64,000 nucleotides of DNA from JAHJQZ01 sp963676075 (GCA_963676075.2 CAXXNZ010000013.1:310001-374000), one strand, 5' to 3'. Counted from the first letter of the stretch, positions 36,753 to 45,119 are shown. Translations and numbers: made by a program. The notes: generated by a model not told the origin, from the letters alone.

Positions 36753-37355
36753 AGGGATCTGTGCGAGCGAGAACATGTGGTGTCGATGACTTTGTGGAAA
36801 TGCGGAAAAGGAGAGGTGAGGGACTTGGCCGGATAACGTCCGAGAGGATGATCTGTTCCCCGTCTGTGACGATTTTCGGGCGTTTCGTGCCGAAGATAAC
36901 CACTAGGCGCTATCCATTAATCATCCCTGAACCGGGAATGAATGGTTTGATCCGCGAAGGTTCATGCCGCCTGGTGCAGTCTCATAACCGTGGAAGCCGA
37001 AGAGATAGCTCGCGATTTCCTCTTCCACCCGGAGCGGGAGGTTCGGCCGCTCCGGCGCTCATTCAAGGCTCCGCGTTTCCCGGGCGACATTTGCCCCGAC
37101 CATCCGCCCCGGAAACGCCAAACAAAAAAAGGTTGCGCTTTTCGGCCCCGACCCGGCCGTCGCCTAAAGGCAAAAGCGCTCCAGGACCGGATACGACACC
37201 CGCCCCCGCTCGTGTGTCCGGTCGACAGAAGGCCGGTCCGGATCCCCTCAGCGGGGCCGGGCCGGTTTTCGCATGCGATGCCGCGTGCTTGCAGTTGCCC
37301 GGCGCCGCCGGACTGGATAGATTCACCAGCAACAGATCTCATCCGGATTTCCCTC
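36753..37355. other. Long intergenic region before the lysophospholipase gene
   Basis: About 600 bases without a supportable gene; the lysophospholipase frame stays open through much of it but without homology-like sequence. It holds one strong hairpin with a T run (37233-37269), so a short unannotated transcript may end here. Confidence 0.5.
37233..37269 (+). terminator. Strong hairpin with T run in the intergenic region
   Basis: CCGGTCCGG pairs with CCGGGCCGG (one G-U) and CCCC with GGGG around a TCAGC loop, followed by TTTT. It looks like an intrinsic terminator on the plus strand, yet no plus-strand gene ends nearby. Confidence 0.55.
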
Positions 37356-38330
37356 ATGAGCGAGATGGACGCAGAGACCGGCCCGGTCCTGTGCGATACC
37401 GAGGCCAACCCGATCCCCGAGGGGGCGCGGGCCGGCTATTTTCTGACTTCGGACAAGGTGCGGCTGCGCTACGCCTTCTGGCCGAAATCGGCTGGCGCGA
37501 TGAAGGGCACGATCTGCCTCGTGCAGGGCCGTGCCGAGATGATCGAAAAATACTTCGAGACCATCGAGGATTTCCGCCGTCGCGGCTTTGCCGTCGCAAG
37601 CTTTGACTGGCGCGGGCAGGGCGGCTCGGACCGGCTGATCCCCAACCGCAAGACCGGCTACGTCGACACGTTTGAGGACTATTGGACCGATCTCAGGAGC
37701 TTTCACGCCGAGATCCTTCTGCCCGACTGCCCGCCGCCTTTCTATCTTGTCGGGCATTCGATGGGCGGGCTTGTCTCGCTCATGGCGGCGGCTCGCGACC
37801 GGCTGATGTTCGACCGCGTCTTTCTGTCGGCGCCGATGCTCGGCATTCCCGGCCAGCCACTGACAAGCGGTGGCATGGCGGCGGCGGCCGAGGCGCTGAG
37901 CTTTGTCGGCGCCGGACAATTGCCGTTCGGGCGTTCGGACGACGGTCCGCCGGACGAGACGCGCTTCCCCGGCAACACGCTGACCTCGGATTTTCGCCGC
38001 TACATGTATACGGTCGGTGCAATCAAGGCTCGGCCCGCGCTGATGGTCGGCAAGCCAAGTGTCAAATGGCTTGCTGCCGCGTTCCGCGCCATGGCGCAGG
38101 TGGCCGACAGCGATTTCGCCGCCAAGGTCAAGGTCCCGGTGCTGATGCTGGCCGCGGCGCGCGACGAGATCGTCTCGGTCTCCGCCATCGAGCATCTCGG
38201 CCTGTCGATGCGCACCGGTCGCCATGCCGTCATCCCGGCGGCGCGCCATGAACTGTTCATGGAAAACGACGCCATACGCGCCGACGCCTTCGCCGCCTTC
38301 GACGCCTTCATTACCGAAAAGACGGACTAA
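37356..38330 (+). CDS. Lysophospholipase-like alpha/beta hydrolase (PldB type)
   Basis: This 324-residue hydrolase has no signal peptide. CLVQGRAEMIEKYFETI and FDWRGQGGSDR match the monoacylglycerol-lipase/PldB family, and VGHSMGG (residue about 134) holds the nucleophile Ser. The acid is probably in AAARDEIVS and the catalytic His in PAARHELFME. I chose the ATG at 37356 where family likeness begins; no good ribosome binding site is seen. The TAA stop lies in the terminal CTAA of a repeat shared with the convergent acetyltransferase gene. Confidence 0.88.
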   Translation: MSEMDAETGPVLCDTEANPIPEGARAGYFLTSDKVRLRYAFWPKSAGAMKGTICLVQGRAEMIEKYFETIEDFRRRGFAVASFDWRGQGGSDRLIPNRKTGYVDTFEDYWTDLRSFHAEILLPDCPPPFYLVGHSMGGLVSLMAAARDRLMFDRVFLSAPMLGIPGQPLTSGGMAAAAEALSFVGAGQLPFGRSDDGPPDETRFPGNTLTSDFRRYMYTVGAIKARPALMVGKPSVKWLAAAFRAMAQVADSDFAAKVKVPVLMLAAARDEIVSVSAIEHLGLSMRTGRHAVIPAARHELFMENDAIRADAFAAFDAFITEKTD

Positions 38331-38393
38331 GCTTTGGTTTGTCGCATTTGCGAACCGCAGAACCGGTTCTCGCTTTTGCTGGAAACGCGTTAG
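38327..38393. repeat. Short degenerate palindromic repeat between convergent stop codons
   Basis: Its ends are CTAAGC and CGTTAG, and on the minus strand it keeps the family order: a TTTCCAGCAAAAGC block, ACCGGTT, then AATGCGACAAACCAAAG. Both gene ends (hydrolase and acetyltransferase) lie in its terminal repeats, so it fills the whole gap. Confidence 0.65.
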
Positions 38394-39013
38394 CCCGTCT
38401 TGCCGAGCGCCATTCCGAACCAGTGACCGGAGCTGCCATCCGTCTCGGCTACCGGGATGCGGATCATTCCGCAGGCCTGCCAGAACGCCGCTCCGTTCGG
38501 ATTGGTGGGGCTAACCCCGACATGGACGCCGGTGACGCCAGCGGCCTCGGCTTTGGCCTGCCAGGCTGCAAACAACGCTTTGCCAATACCTTGCCGCTGC
38601 ACCCGTGGCAGGATGTTCATGTGCATATGGGCGGGGAAGCGCCTGACCACGGCGTCGGGCGCAAAATCCGGATGATGGAAACGATAGCAGCGCGCGTCGT
38701 CGGCATTGGCGTGCGGTGGCGGACCTGGATCGCGATAGCGTCGACGAAGATCGGGCCACCATTTCTCTTCGAGCAGGGCGTCGAAGGCAACGGTGTCAGG
38801 CACGCCGACAACATAGCCGGCAAGACCGTCGTCATCCTCGGCGACAAAGCTCCAGTCGGGCATGAGCAGGGCGTAGGGCACTGAGTAGATAAGCCCGATC
38901 AGACGCGGGTCGGAATGAAGAGGGGTCGCATCCCGACCGGAATCGCCAGTCTTGAGCGAAATGTCGCACAGGGCCTCGACGTCGTCGGGATTGGGATGGC
39001 GGAGGATGGTCAT
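38390..39013 (-). CDS. GNAT-family N-acetyltransferase
   Basis: This 207-residue cytoplasmic protein contains a GNAT domain. ILPRVQRQGIGKALFAAW near residue 135 is the acetyl-CoA-binding motif A, and VHVGVSPTNPNGAAFWQACGM is the family-typical end with N-x-x-G-x-x-F. The N-terminal portion resembles acetyltransferase domains found with O-GlcNAcase-like proteins. The ATG at 39013 lies 10 bases after the hisN-like stop, so the two are co-transcribed. Substrate unknown. Confidence 0.87.
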   Translation of the reverse strand: MTILRHPNPDDVEALCDISLKTGDSGRDATPLHSDPRLIGLIYSVPYALLMPDWSFVAEDDDGLAGYVVGVPDTVAFDALLEEKWWPDLRRRYRDPGPPPHANADDARCYRFHHPDFAPDAVVRRFPAHMHMNILPRVQRQGIGKALFAAWQAKAEAAGVTGVHVGVSPTNPNGAAFWQACGMIRIPVAETDGSSGHWFGMALGKTG

Positions 39014-39023
39014 GGTTCCGGCT

Positions 39024-39857
39024 TTATCGGTTACGGGTGCTGGCGATGCGGGCGAGTGCCGCCGCGTGAAGTTCGGGCGTTGCCGCTGCAATCACATCGC
39101 CGCCCTGATCGGCAGGTTCGCCGTCCCATGTGGTGATGCGGCCGCCGGCCTGTTCGATGATCGGTATGAGCGCCGCGATATCGTAGATGTGCAGGCTCGG
39201 CTCCATGACGAGATCGGCATAGCCGGCTGCGAGAAGGCAATAGGCATAGCAATCCGCGCCATGGCGGACGAGCAGGCTATCGGAGGAGACCGCGTCCCAG
39301 GCAGATTTCAGCGCCGGGGTGCTGAACAGCGCCTCGGTGGTGGTGAACAGCCGGGCCTTTTCGATCTCGGTGCAGCTGCTTGTGCTGAGGCGCCGCCTGT
39401 CTTCTCCGCGACGCCACTCGGCAAGCCCGGGCAGACCGATAAATGTTTCGCCGGTGAAAGGCTGGCTCATGATGCCGGCCACGGCGCGGCCCTCGTACGC
39501 AAAGCCGATCAATGTGCCCCACAGCGGCACGCCGGTGATGAAAGATCGCGTGCCGTCGATCGGGTCGATGATCCACGAGCACGGACTGTCCGAACTCTTG
39601 TTCTCGTGCTCCTCACCGATGATGGCATGGTCGGGATAGGACGCCTCGATGATGGCGCGGATGGCCCGTTCGGCGTCGCGGTCGGCCTCGGTCACAGGAT
39701 CGAATCCCGACGAATACTTGTTGTCCACAGCTAATTCTGTGCGGAATCTGGACAGTGTTACGCTGTCTGCCGCCTTTGCAGCTCGCGATAACGTTACTGC
39801 AAGTGCGTCTAGGTCGAGTTCCGTCACCTGGCGAAATTGTTCATTGTTTTCAAACAT
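39024..39857 (-). CDS. hisN: Inositol-monophosphatase-family phosphatase, probable histidinol-phosphatase
   Basis: This 277-residue Mg-dependent phosphatase has FDPVTEADRDAER at residues about 51-63, GEEHENK, then the metal site WIIDPIDGTRSFITG near residue 96. The second Asp site is in SLHIYDIAALIPIIEQAGG. These are the two signatures of the family, and the S-x-x-F-I-T-G form is the one seen in HisN-type histidinol-phosphatases, so histidine synthesis is the probable role; inositol phosphatase is an alternative. It is divergent from the MmgR-like small RNA. Confidence 0.85.
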   Translation of the reverse strand: MFENNEQFRQVTELDLDALAVTLSRAAKAADSVTLSRFRTELAVDNKYSSGFDPVTEADRDAERAIRAIIEASYPDHAIIGEEHENKSSDSPCSWIIDPIDGTRSFITGVPLWGTLIGFAYEGRAVAGIMSQPFTGETFIGLPGLAEWRRGEDRRRLSTSSCTEIEKARLFTTTEALFSTPALKSAWDAVSSDSLLVRHGADCYAYCLLAAGYADLVMEPSLHIYDIAALIPIIEQAGGRITTWDGEPADQGGDVIAAATPELHAAALARIASTRNR

Positions 39858-40030
39858 CAGGATGACTTTGCCTGTTTGAGTTATTGTGCCGCTATTTCTA
39901 CATACAATGGGCGCTACCTGTTGAATAACGTCCTCGTTAACCTGGAAGTAAGAAAATTCGCGGTAATAAAGAGGTGGCAATAGTGTTGCCGTGTGAAGCG
40001 ATTTGGTTCACTTCACGATTTGCATGACGA

Positions 40031-40115
40031 AGACCGCCCACCAGGCTTCTCCCTTTGGTTCCGGTCTTTTGTTTCCTCCCTTGACTCCGGGCCGCATCTG
40101 CGGCCCGTTTTTTTT
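40031..40115 (+). ncRNA. mmgR: MmgR-like small regulatory RNA (alpha-r8 family)
   Basis: The transcript would have a 5' hairpin closed by AGACCG and CGGTCT, then a single-stranded stretch with TTTCCTCCCT at 40072-40081, then a terminator hairpin with eight T. The conserved decamer UUUCCUCCCU between two hairpins is, as I recall it, the hallmark of the Sinorhizobium MmgR (alpha-r8) RNAs, which limit polyhydroxybutyrate granules and respond to nitrogen. The length of about 85 nt is close to the 77 nt of MmgR. The start is estimated. Inverted repeats at 39974-40012 upstream may be regulatory. Confidence 0.65.
40088..40115 (+). terminator. Rho-independent terminator of the MmgR-like RNA
   Basis: CGGGCCGC and GCGGCCCG form a perfect 8-bp stem with an ATCT loop, followed by eight T. 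No protein gene on the plus strand ends before it. Confidence 0.93.
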
Positions 40116-40169
40116 ATTTGAGCAACGGTCGTGCTGAGCGATCCGCTGTGCCTGTTTCGGGAGTGGGTT

Positions 40170-41060
40170 CTATTCCGCTGCGGCGGCCAGATCGGGCTCC
40201 GCGCTCAGGTCGAGACTCATCAATGCCGCAACCAACCGGTTCGCCACGGCGGTGACCAGTTCGAACCCCTCGTGCCGGGCGAGGTTTGTCTCGTTCATGT
40301 AAAGATGCCGGCTGATTTCGATTTGCAGCGCATGCACGCCTCTTTGCGGCCGGCCATAGGCGCGGGCCGTGTGTCCGCCGGCATAGGGCCGGTTGCGCGC
40401 CACGCGGAAGCCCGCCCCGGCGAAAACCGCTTCGGCCGTTTCGATGACCGCGGGCGCGCAGGTGGTGCCATAGCGGTCGCCGAGCACGATGTCGGGCGGC
40501 ATGCGATCGCCGGTGCGCGACAGGCGCGGCATCGAATGGCAATCGATCAGCAGCGCCACGCCGAACTGATCGAGCGTTTCACCGAGCAGTTTCTGCAAGG
40601 CGGCATGATATGGTTTGTAAATGCCCTCGATGCGCATCAGCGCGTCATCAAGGCTGAGCTGGTCGCGATAGATCGGCTTGTTCTCGGCGACGATGCGCGC
40701 CAGTGTCCCGAGCCCGGCGACAACGCGCGGCGACGCCGCGTTGCAATGGGCGGGCAGGCTGTCGCGGAACATTTGCGGGTCGAGTTCGAACGGTTCGCGG
40801 TTGACGTCGAGATAGGCGCGCGGGAAATGCGCCCTGAGCATCGGCGCCCCCATATGCGGCGCGCGGGAGAAGATCTCGTCGATATAGGCATCTTCGGACT
40901 GACGGATCGACAGCGGGTCGAGTCGCGCCATGGCGAGAAAGCGCGCCGGATAGTCGCGCCCCGAATGGGCAGAATTCACCACCACGGGCGCCACCTGGCG
41001 CCGTGGACGTATGGTTTCGAATGCCGGCCGGTCGGCAAAATCGGATCTCACTCCGTGCAC
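40170..41060 (-). CDS. N-formylglutamate amidohydrolase family protein
   Basis: This zinc hydrolase of 296 residues belongs to the N-formylglutamate amidohydrolase family (histidine degradation or related formamide hydrolysis). VVVNSAHSGRDYP and IDCHSMPR supply metal-binding residues, YAGGHTARAYG is a further conserved segment, and ALQIEISRHLYMNE is typical near the end. It starts with GTG, with AGAGGGG upstream. The hut genes are absent here, so its part in histidine breakdown is not supported by context. It is divergent from cpdR, a neighbourhood common in the order. Confidence 0.9.
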   Translation of the reverse strand: MHGVRSDFADRPAFETIRPRRQVAPVVVNSAHSGRDYPARFLAMARLDPLSIRQSEDAYIDEIFSRAPHMGAPMLRAHFPRAYLDVNREPFELDPQMFRDSLPAHCNAASPRVVAGLGTLARIVAENKPIYRDQLSLDDALMRIEGIYKPYHAALQKLLGETLDQFGVALLIDCHSMPRLSRTGDRMPPDIVLGDRYGTTCAPAVIETAEAVFAGAGFRVARNRPYAGGHTARAYGRPQRGVHALQIEISRHLYMNETNLARHEGFELVTAVANRLVAALMSLDLSAEPDLAAAAE

Positions 41061-41237
41061 CCGTCGATTAACCCCTCTTTCGAATCAAGTTTGCCTTGTG
41101 ACCGGCACATTGTCCATAAGCTGGCATGAGAGACCGCCTCGTGCCATTTTGGGGTGTTGCGCCGTGGGCAATCTCGATTAAACATCTGGTGAGGATCCCG
41201 GGGACGGTCCGGGACCGCAGGAACGAAGAGAGTTCAG

Positions 41238-41597
41238 ATGCACCGCATATTGCTTGCCGAAGACGATACTGACATGCGTCTTTTCCTGACGCGGGCGCTC
41301 AAGAACGCCGGCTACGACGTTGCGTCCTTCGACAATGGCAAGTCCGCCTATGAGCGCTTGCGCGAAGAGCCGTTCTCACTGCTCTTGTCCGATATCGTCA
41401 TGCCCGAGATGGACGGCATCGAGCTGGCGCGCCGCGCCACCGAGCTCGACCCGGATCTCAAGGTGATGTTCATCACCGGTTTTGCCGCTGTTGCGCTCAA
41501 CCCCGACAGCGACGCGCCCAAGGATGCGTCGGTGCTGTCAAAACCCTTCCATCTCAAGGATCTCGTTAGCGAGGTCGAGCGGCTTCTCGCCGCCTGA
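41238..41597 (+). CDS. cpdR: Single-domain response regulator CpdR
   Basis: CpdR is a stand-alone receiver of 119 residues that, when unphosphorylated, directs ClpXP to degrade cell-cycle proteins in alphaproteobacteria. The acidic pocket LAEDDTDMR, phosphoacceptor Asp52 in SDIVMPEMDG, Thr80 in MFITGFAA and Lys102 in LSKPFHL are all present. The stretch ELDPDLKVMFITGFAAVALN is nearly identical, as I recall, to rhizobial CpdR1. GAAGAGAG precedes the ATG. tRNA-Val follows. Confidence 0.95.
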   Translation: MHRILLAEDDTDMRLFLTRALKNAGYDVASFDNGKSAYERLREEPFSLLLSDIVMPEMDGIELARRATELDPDLKVMFITGFAAVALNPDSDAPKDASVLSKPFHLKDLVSEVERLLAA

Positions 41598-41719
41598 ATC
41601 GGCCGGCGACAACATGCCTGGCGCCGAGCGCAGAATGTGGGCTGAAACCTCTTGACCGGCGCCGGCATTTTATGGTCTATCCCCGCGTCGTGCCCTAGAT
41701 GCGGGCGCGAGACGAAAGT

Positions 41720-41794
41720 GGGCGTATAGCTCAGCGGGAGAGCACTACGTTGACATCGTAGGGGTCACTGGTTCAATCCCAGTTACGCCCACCA
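41720..41794 (+). tRNA. tRNA-Val (anticodon GAC)
   Basis: Acceptor arms GGGCGTA and TACGCCC pair perfectly and CCA is encoded. The anticodon stem CTACG/CGTAG encloses TTGACAT, giving GAC. The T arm has GGTTCAATCCC. Confidence 0.97.
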
Positions 41795-41910
41795 TTTCGT
41801 CCCTCCGGCCCGGCCGGACAGCGCATGATCCAGAGTTCGGGCACATTGTTTCCTGCTGAGGTCATGTCGAAAAGATCGTGACACGGCCGCCTAGCGGCGC
41901 AAACGGTCAC

Positions 41911-41985
41911 GGGTGTGTAGCTCAGCGGGAGAGCACTGCCTTCACACGGCAGGGGTCACAGGTTCAATCCCTGTCACACCCACCA
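41911..41985 (+). tRNA. tRNA-Val (anticodon CAC), integration target
   Basis: Acceptor arms GGGTGTG and CACACCC pair, with encoded CCA. The anticodon stem CTGCC/GGCAG encloses TTCACAC, giving CAC. Its last 18 bases are part of the 20-bp direct repeat that bounds the element downstream. Confidence 0.97.
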
Positions 41986-41987
41986 TT
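41968..41987 (+). repeat. Attachment site, tRNA side (attL)
   Basis: TCCCTGTCACACCCACCATT covers the end of the T arm, the acceptor strand and CCA. The identical sequence at 48981-49000 marks the other boundary. Confidence 0.92.
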
Positions 41988-42052
41988 CCTTTTAAGATCA
42001 GTATGTTAGCCTGCATCGCTCTCTGAGGGGTACATCAGAGGGGAACACGCTT

Positions 42053-43699
42053 GTGTTCAATCCGTCGTATCTGGTGCGCTCAAGACATGGAGTGTTCCAC
42101 TTCCGTTGGCCATTGCCGAAGCTGCTGCATCCACAAGGTCGTGCAACTACCATGAAGGTGTCGCTACGAACCTGCGAGCCAAAGGCCGCATTGCGGCTTG
42201 CTCGAATGCTCAGCTATGCCGGGCAGCGCTTGGTTGACCTAGGGGTAGCGGAAGGCATGCAGTACGATGAGATGCGGCAGGTGTTGCGGAAACACTTTGT
42301 TGGGCTTCTGGAGCGTCGTGAGAGGGCCTTCCGAGAGAGCGGCCCGATGGATCGGATTGATGCTGGACTGGTTGCCAGCGGTCACGCGAACGCGAAGGCC
42401 GCGCTAGCTGGCAAGGGTAGCCTCGACATTATGGATGAGAACGACAACGACCTCATGCGCCGGCTCATCGAGACGTACGACTTGCCCGTTTCGGCGGGTA
42501 GCCCGCAGTACGATCTTTTGCGGAGAGAGTTCTACAAGGCCTATCGGGACTACAGCGCGGAGGTGTTGCGCCGGAATGAGGCTCTAGAAAGCTACGAATT
42601 TGTCGTGCCGTCAGTGGAGACACAGCCTGCGCCGAGTACGCCCAAATCTGCCGGGAATACCCTCGGGGACGTGGCCGAGAGTTTCCTTGCCGAGAACAAG
42701 ATTGCAAACAATCCAGCATTGCGCACGGAGCAACAGAAGCGGAGCAATCTGGACCTTCTCATAGAGGTTCTAGGTCCAGAAACGGACATTGCTTCTATCG
42801 GTTATCCCGAAGCGCAGCGTGTCAGAGAAGTGGTGCAGAGCTACCCAAAGAACCGCAGCAAGAACAGGCATACACGGGACCTGTCGCTTGCCGAGCTTGA
42901 ACGCGTTTTGCCGGCGTTGCTTGAAGCTGGTGCTTGCGAGCGGCTGTCGGTGCTGACCATGAACACGTATCTGCAAGCCTTCTCCAGCCTGTTTGAGTGG
43001 GCGAGAAAACGGGGGCATGTGGACCAGAACTACTTCTCGGGAGCTACAATCCGGCAGTCCAGGTCCAGCAAACCCGCGCCGTACAAGAAGTTCAATGTAG
43101 ATCAAATACAACTTATGATACATGAGCTGCATACGGACGAAAAAAGACTGATACGGAAGAAATTCCAGAAGTGGGCAACATTTCTTGGTATATATACGGG
43201 CGCTAGACTCAATGAAATTTGCCAGATAGAGCTGCAAGACATTAAGAAAGTCGAGGGTATCTGGTGTATAGACCTAAATGACAACGGTGAATACAAGAGC
43301 TTAAAGACAGAAGCTTCTAGGCGTGTGGTACCAATCCATAGTCAACTGCTCGAACTAGGATTCCAGCACTACGTGCGAGAAGTGCACTCTGCTGGCCATA
43401 CTCGCCTTTTCCCCGAGCTAGCATATAGCCCCAAACACGGCTGGGGTCGCGAGCAAAGCCGCTGGTTCAATGACCGGTTCCTTGTACAGCTTGGCCTCAA
43501 GGACAAGGGCGTCGTGTTCCACAGCCTTAGGGGTACCTTGAGCACCATGCTGCTCCGAGCCAACGTAGAGCCGTCACTGGTAAAGTGGATTGTCGGCCAT
43601 GAGCATACGGATGTTACTCAAAAGCATTACAATGAAGGTTACACTGTAGTTCAGAAAATGGAAGCTATTGAGCGAGTAAAATACCAATTGCCGAAGTGA
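42053..43699 (+). CDS. Tyrosine-recombinase integrase
   Basis: This 548-residue site-specific recombinase integrates the element into tRNA-Val. It starts with GTG, with GAGGGG upstream. The N-terminal portion (residues 1-60) has the YLVRSRHGVFHFRW form seen in integrases of this type. The core-binding domain covers about 200-330. The catalytic set is visible: Arg385 in TGARLNEI, Lys near 418, His490 and Arg493 in HSLRG, His516 in VGHEH and Tyr526 in KHYNEGY. Intact, so probably active. Confidence 0.95.
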   Translation: MFNPSYLVRSRHGVFHFRWPLPKLLHPQGRATTMKVSLRTCEPKAALRLARMLSYAGQRLVDLGVAEGMQYDEMRQVLRKHFVGLLERRERAFRESGPMDRIDAGLVASGHANAKAALAGKGSLDIMDENDNDLMRRLIETYDLPVSAGSPQYDLLRREFYKAYRDYSAEVLRRNEALESYEFVVPSVETQPAPSTPKSAGNTLGDVAESFLAENKIANNPALRTEQQKRSNLDLLIEVLGPETDIASIGYPEAQRVREVVQSYPKNRSKNRHTRDLSLAELERVLPALLEAGACERLSVLTMNTYLQAFSSLFEWARKRGHVDQNYFSGATIRQSRSSKPAPYKKFNVDQIQLMIHELHTDEKRLIRKKFQKWATFLGIYTGARLNEICQIELQDIKKVEGIWCIDLNDNGEYKSLKTEASRRVVPIHSQLLELGFQHYVREVHSAGHTRLFPELAYSPKHGWGREQSRWFNDRFLVQLGLKDKGVVFHSLRGTLSTMLLRANVEPSLVKWIVGHEHTDVTQKHYNEGYTVVQKMEAIERVKYQLPK

Positions 43700-43727
43700 G
43701 CCTTATTACAAATTGTCATATTGACAT

Positions 43728-43755
43728 AGGTACCATTTAGGTACCTTTAGGTACA
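43728..43755 (+). repeat. Three phased AGGTAC direct repeats
   Basis: AGGTACC, AGGTACC and AGGTACA start at 43728, 43739 and 43749, thus 11 and 10 bases apart, one helical turn each. They directly follow the integrase gene, fitting arm-type or recombination-directionality-factor sites. Confidence 0.6.
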
Positions 43756-43794
43756 TACATATAATGTACATACATGCATAGTGTACAACTATAT

Positions 43795-44007
43795 ATGGTC
43801 CTAGATTGCATAAGCCTGAATGTATCCCTGCTGTCTACGCTTGAGACTGATACACCGTAATATTCCTCTAATAGGCGGGGTAATTATTGGTGTACTAGCC
43901 TCAGCGCCAGACGCTGATCCATTAGCCTATGCGGTCGGAACACATGGTCCTGAGTTGCATGAAGCCTTCATTGTAGAGCCCTGCTGTTTCTCCTAATAGG
44001 CGGGGTA
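43795..44007 (+). repeat. Duplicated non-coding block ending in CTAATAGGCGGGGTA
   Basis: Copy 1 (43795-43882) and copy 2 (43944-44007) share in the same order ATGGTCCT, TTGCAT-AAGCCT, CCCTGCTGT and the exact 15-mer CTAATAGGCGGGGTA. In copy 2 the last block extends to a CTAATA...TATTAG inverted repeat. Confidence 0.6.
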
Positions 44008-44035
44008 TTAGCCGGACGGGGCTTTCGGGCGGTGT

Positions 44036-44281
44036 TCACGGCGCTTTCTCTTGGCTCAGACGCGCGACCAATGCGCCTACATCGAGCCCGATGATGTCGG
44101 CTATGTCGAGCAGTTCGACGAGGTCTAGCCGGCGCTCCCCACTCTCGATGTTCGCGACGAACGGCTGGTGACGCCCGAGTTTCTTTGCAACTTCCGCTTG
44201 CGTCAGCCCGGACGCCTTGCGCTGCTCGGCCACTGCCGATGCGATCATCCTGTGCCGTGTTGAGTGTACCGACTTGGGCAT
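44036..44281 (-). CDS. Small Cro/C1-type (XRE) transcriptional regulator
   Basis: This 81-residue protein is almost entirely a helix-turn-helix domain: IASAVAEQRKASGLTQAEVAKKLGRHQPFVANIESGERRLDLVEL, of which GLTQAEVAKKLGRHQPFVA is the HTH. I chose the ATG at 44281, giving MPKSVHSTRHRM; the frame continues upstream through operator-like DNA without likeness. It probably represses its own promoter and that of the divergent gene. Palindromic ATCCGGAT sites lie in between. Confidence 0.88.
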   Translation of the reverse strand: MPKSVHSTRHRMIASAVAEQRKASGLTQAEVAKKLGRHQPFVANIESGERRLDLVELLDIADIIGLDVGALVARLSQEKAP

Positions 44282-44312
44282 GGGCCGTTGACTTGGTGAG
44301 CAACAGCCCGGT

Positions 44313-44344
44313 AATCCGAAATCCGGATTATCCAAAAAGCGGAT
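44313..44344. promoter_or_regulatory. Putative XRE operator cluster
   Basis: A perfect palindrome AATCCGGATT (44320-44329) is flanked by AATCCG (44313) and CGGAT (44340), half sites of the same word. They sit between the two divergent start codons. Confidence 0.6.
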
Positions 44345-44354
44345 ATTGATAGCT

Positions 44355-44678
44355 ATGAAGCGTTCGGTGCTGACTACGAGCGCGCTTTCGTTTGGCGTGC
44401 TGACCATCGCTTGTCCGGCAGCACTAGCCGGAACCCTGGTCTGGAACGGAATGTTTCCAAGAGTGCTTGGCAAGCCAGTGGACCTGAAGACCTGCCTTGA
44501 GCGTATCGACCCGGAACTGGCGGCCGCTATATCGTGGCCGCGTCCCTACGTCCCCGGCCTTATTCCGACGCCGCCGGAACAGTGGGTCCACGAGCGCGAG
44601 CTTTGGATCGGACACAAGCCAGAGACTCCGAAACCCAAGCTCACTCGCCTAGGCATCGAACTCACATGTACGGACTAG
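44355..44678 (+). CDS. Small hypothetical protein with possible signal peptide
   Basis: The product has 107 residues. The N-terminus MKRSVLTTSALSFGVLTIACPAALA reads as a signal peptide (key part ALSFGVLTIACPAALA), so the rest may be exported. The mature part is Pro-rich with two Cys, ending LTRLGIELTCTD. I recognise no family. A TTG nine bases upstream is the alternative start. It is divergent from the XRE gene and may be controlled by it. Confidence 0.5.
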   Translation: MKRSVLTTSALSFGVLTIACPAALAGTLVWNGMFPRVLGKPVDLKTCLERIDPELAAAISWPRPYVPGLIPTPPEQWVHERELWIGHKPETPKPKLTRLGIELTCTD

Positions 44679-45119
44679 TTCTGTTCAGGCTGTACCGTTG
44701 CGAGCGTATCGGGCCGCATCCCGACTTGACACAAGACAGATATCTCGCGGGTTCTCGCGGCTCCGTCGTCTAGACCGTTCCGTTGTCATCCGGCGACGTT
44801 CTCGCGGCGCTGTGGACGCGCGTAGAGGCGATTGGCCTAGCGGGTAGGGCGAGGACCGCTACACGTGCCCAGCAGGCTCAGGTGGACTGGCAAATAGCTC
44901 CAAAACAGGTTGCCTGGCTCGATCGAGTGACGGTTCATTGGCCGTCCAAGAAACAACCAATGGCGTATGCTAGAGTCCGGACTTACTACCTGTTTTCCAA
45001 GTCGGCTTCACTCAAGAACGCTGTCACGTTCGGTTGTTGTCGTGCGTCGTCGAGCATTGCTACGCAGTGCCTTGAGGGCGATACTCAATGGCACCGGGAA
45101 ACGCCAAACGAGCAAGCCA
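44679..45119 (+). other. Region without a clear gene; weak frame 44783-45133
   Basis: A frame from a TTG at 44783 could encode 116 residues, but it has no ribosome binding site, no recognised domain, and its end overlaps the next gene. I note it only as a possible small gene; otherwise nothing is seen. Confidence 0.25.

Larger units (their letters stand above)
43700..44035 (+). other. AT-rich non-coding region after the integrase
   Basis: No gene is present. It holds phased AGGTAC repeats, runs of TACAT and GTAC, and a duplicated block, listed separately. It is the most AT-rich stretch of the element. Confidence 0.7.

Noticed and set aside
36990..37355. N-terminal extension of the lysophospholipase gene by 122 codons
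   Set aside because: The extension is Arg/Pro-rich without family likeness, and includes a terminator-like hairpin.
43728..44007. CRISPR array
   Set aside because: The repeats are few, short and not evenly spaced with unique spacers, and no cas gene is present anywhere in the window.
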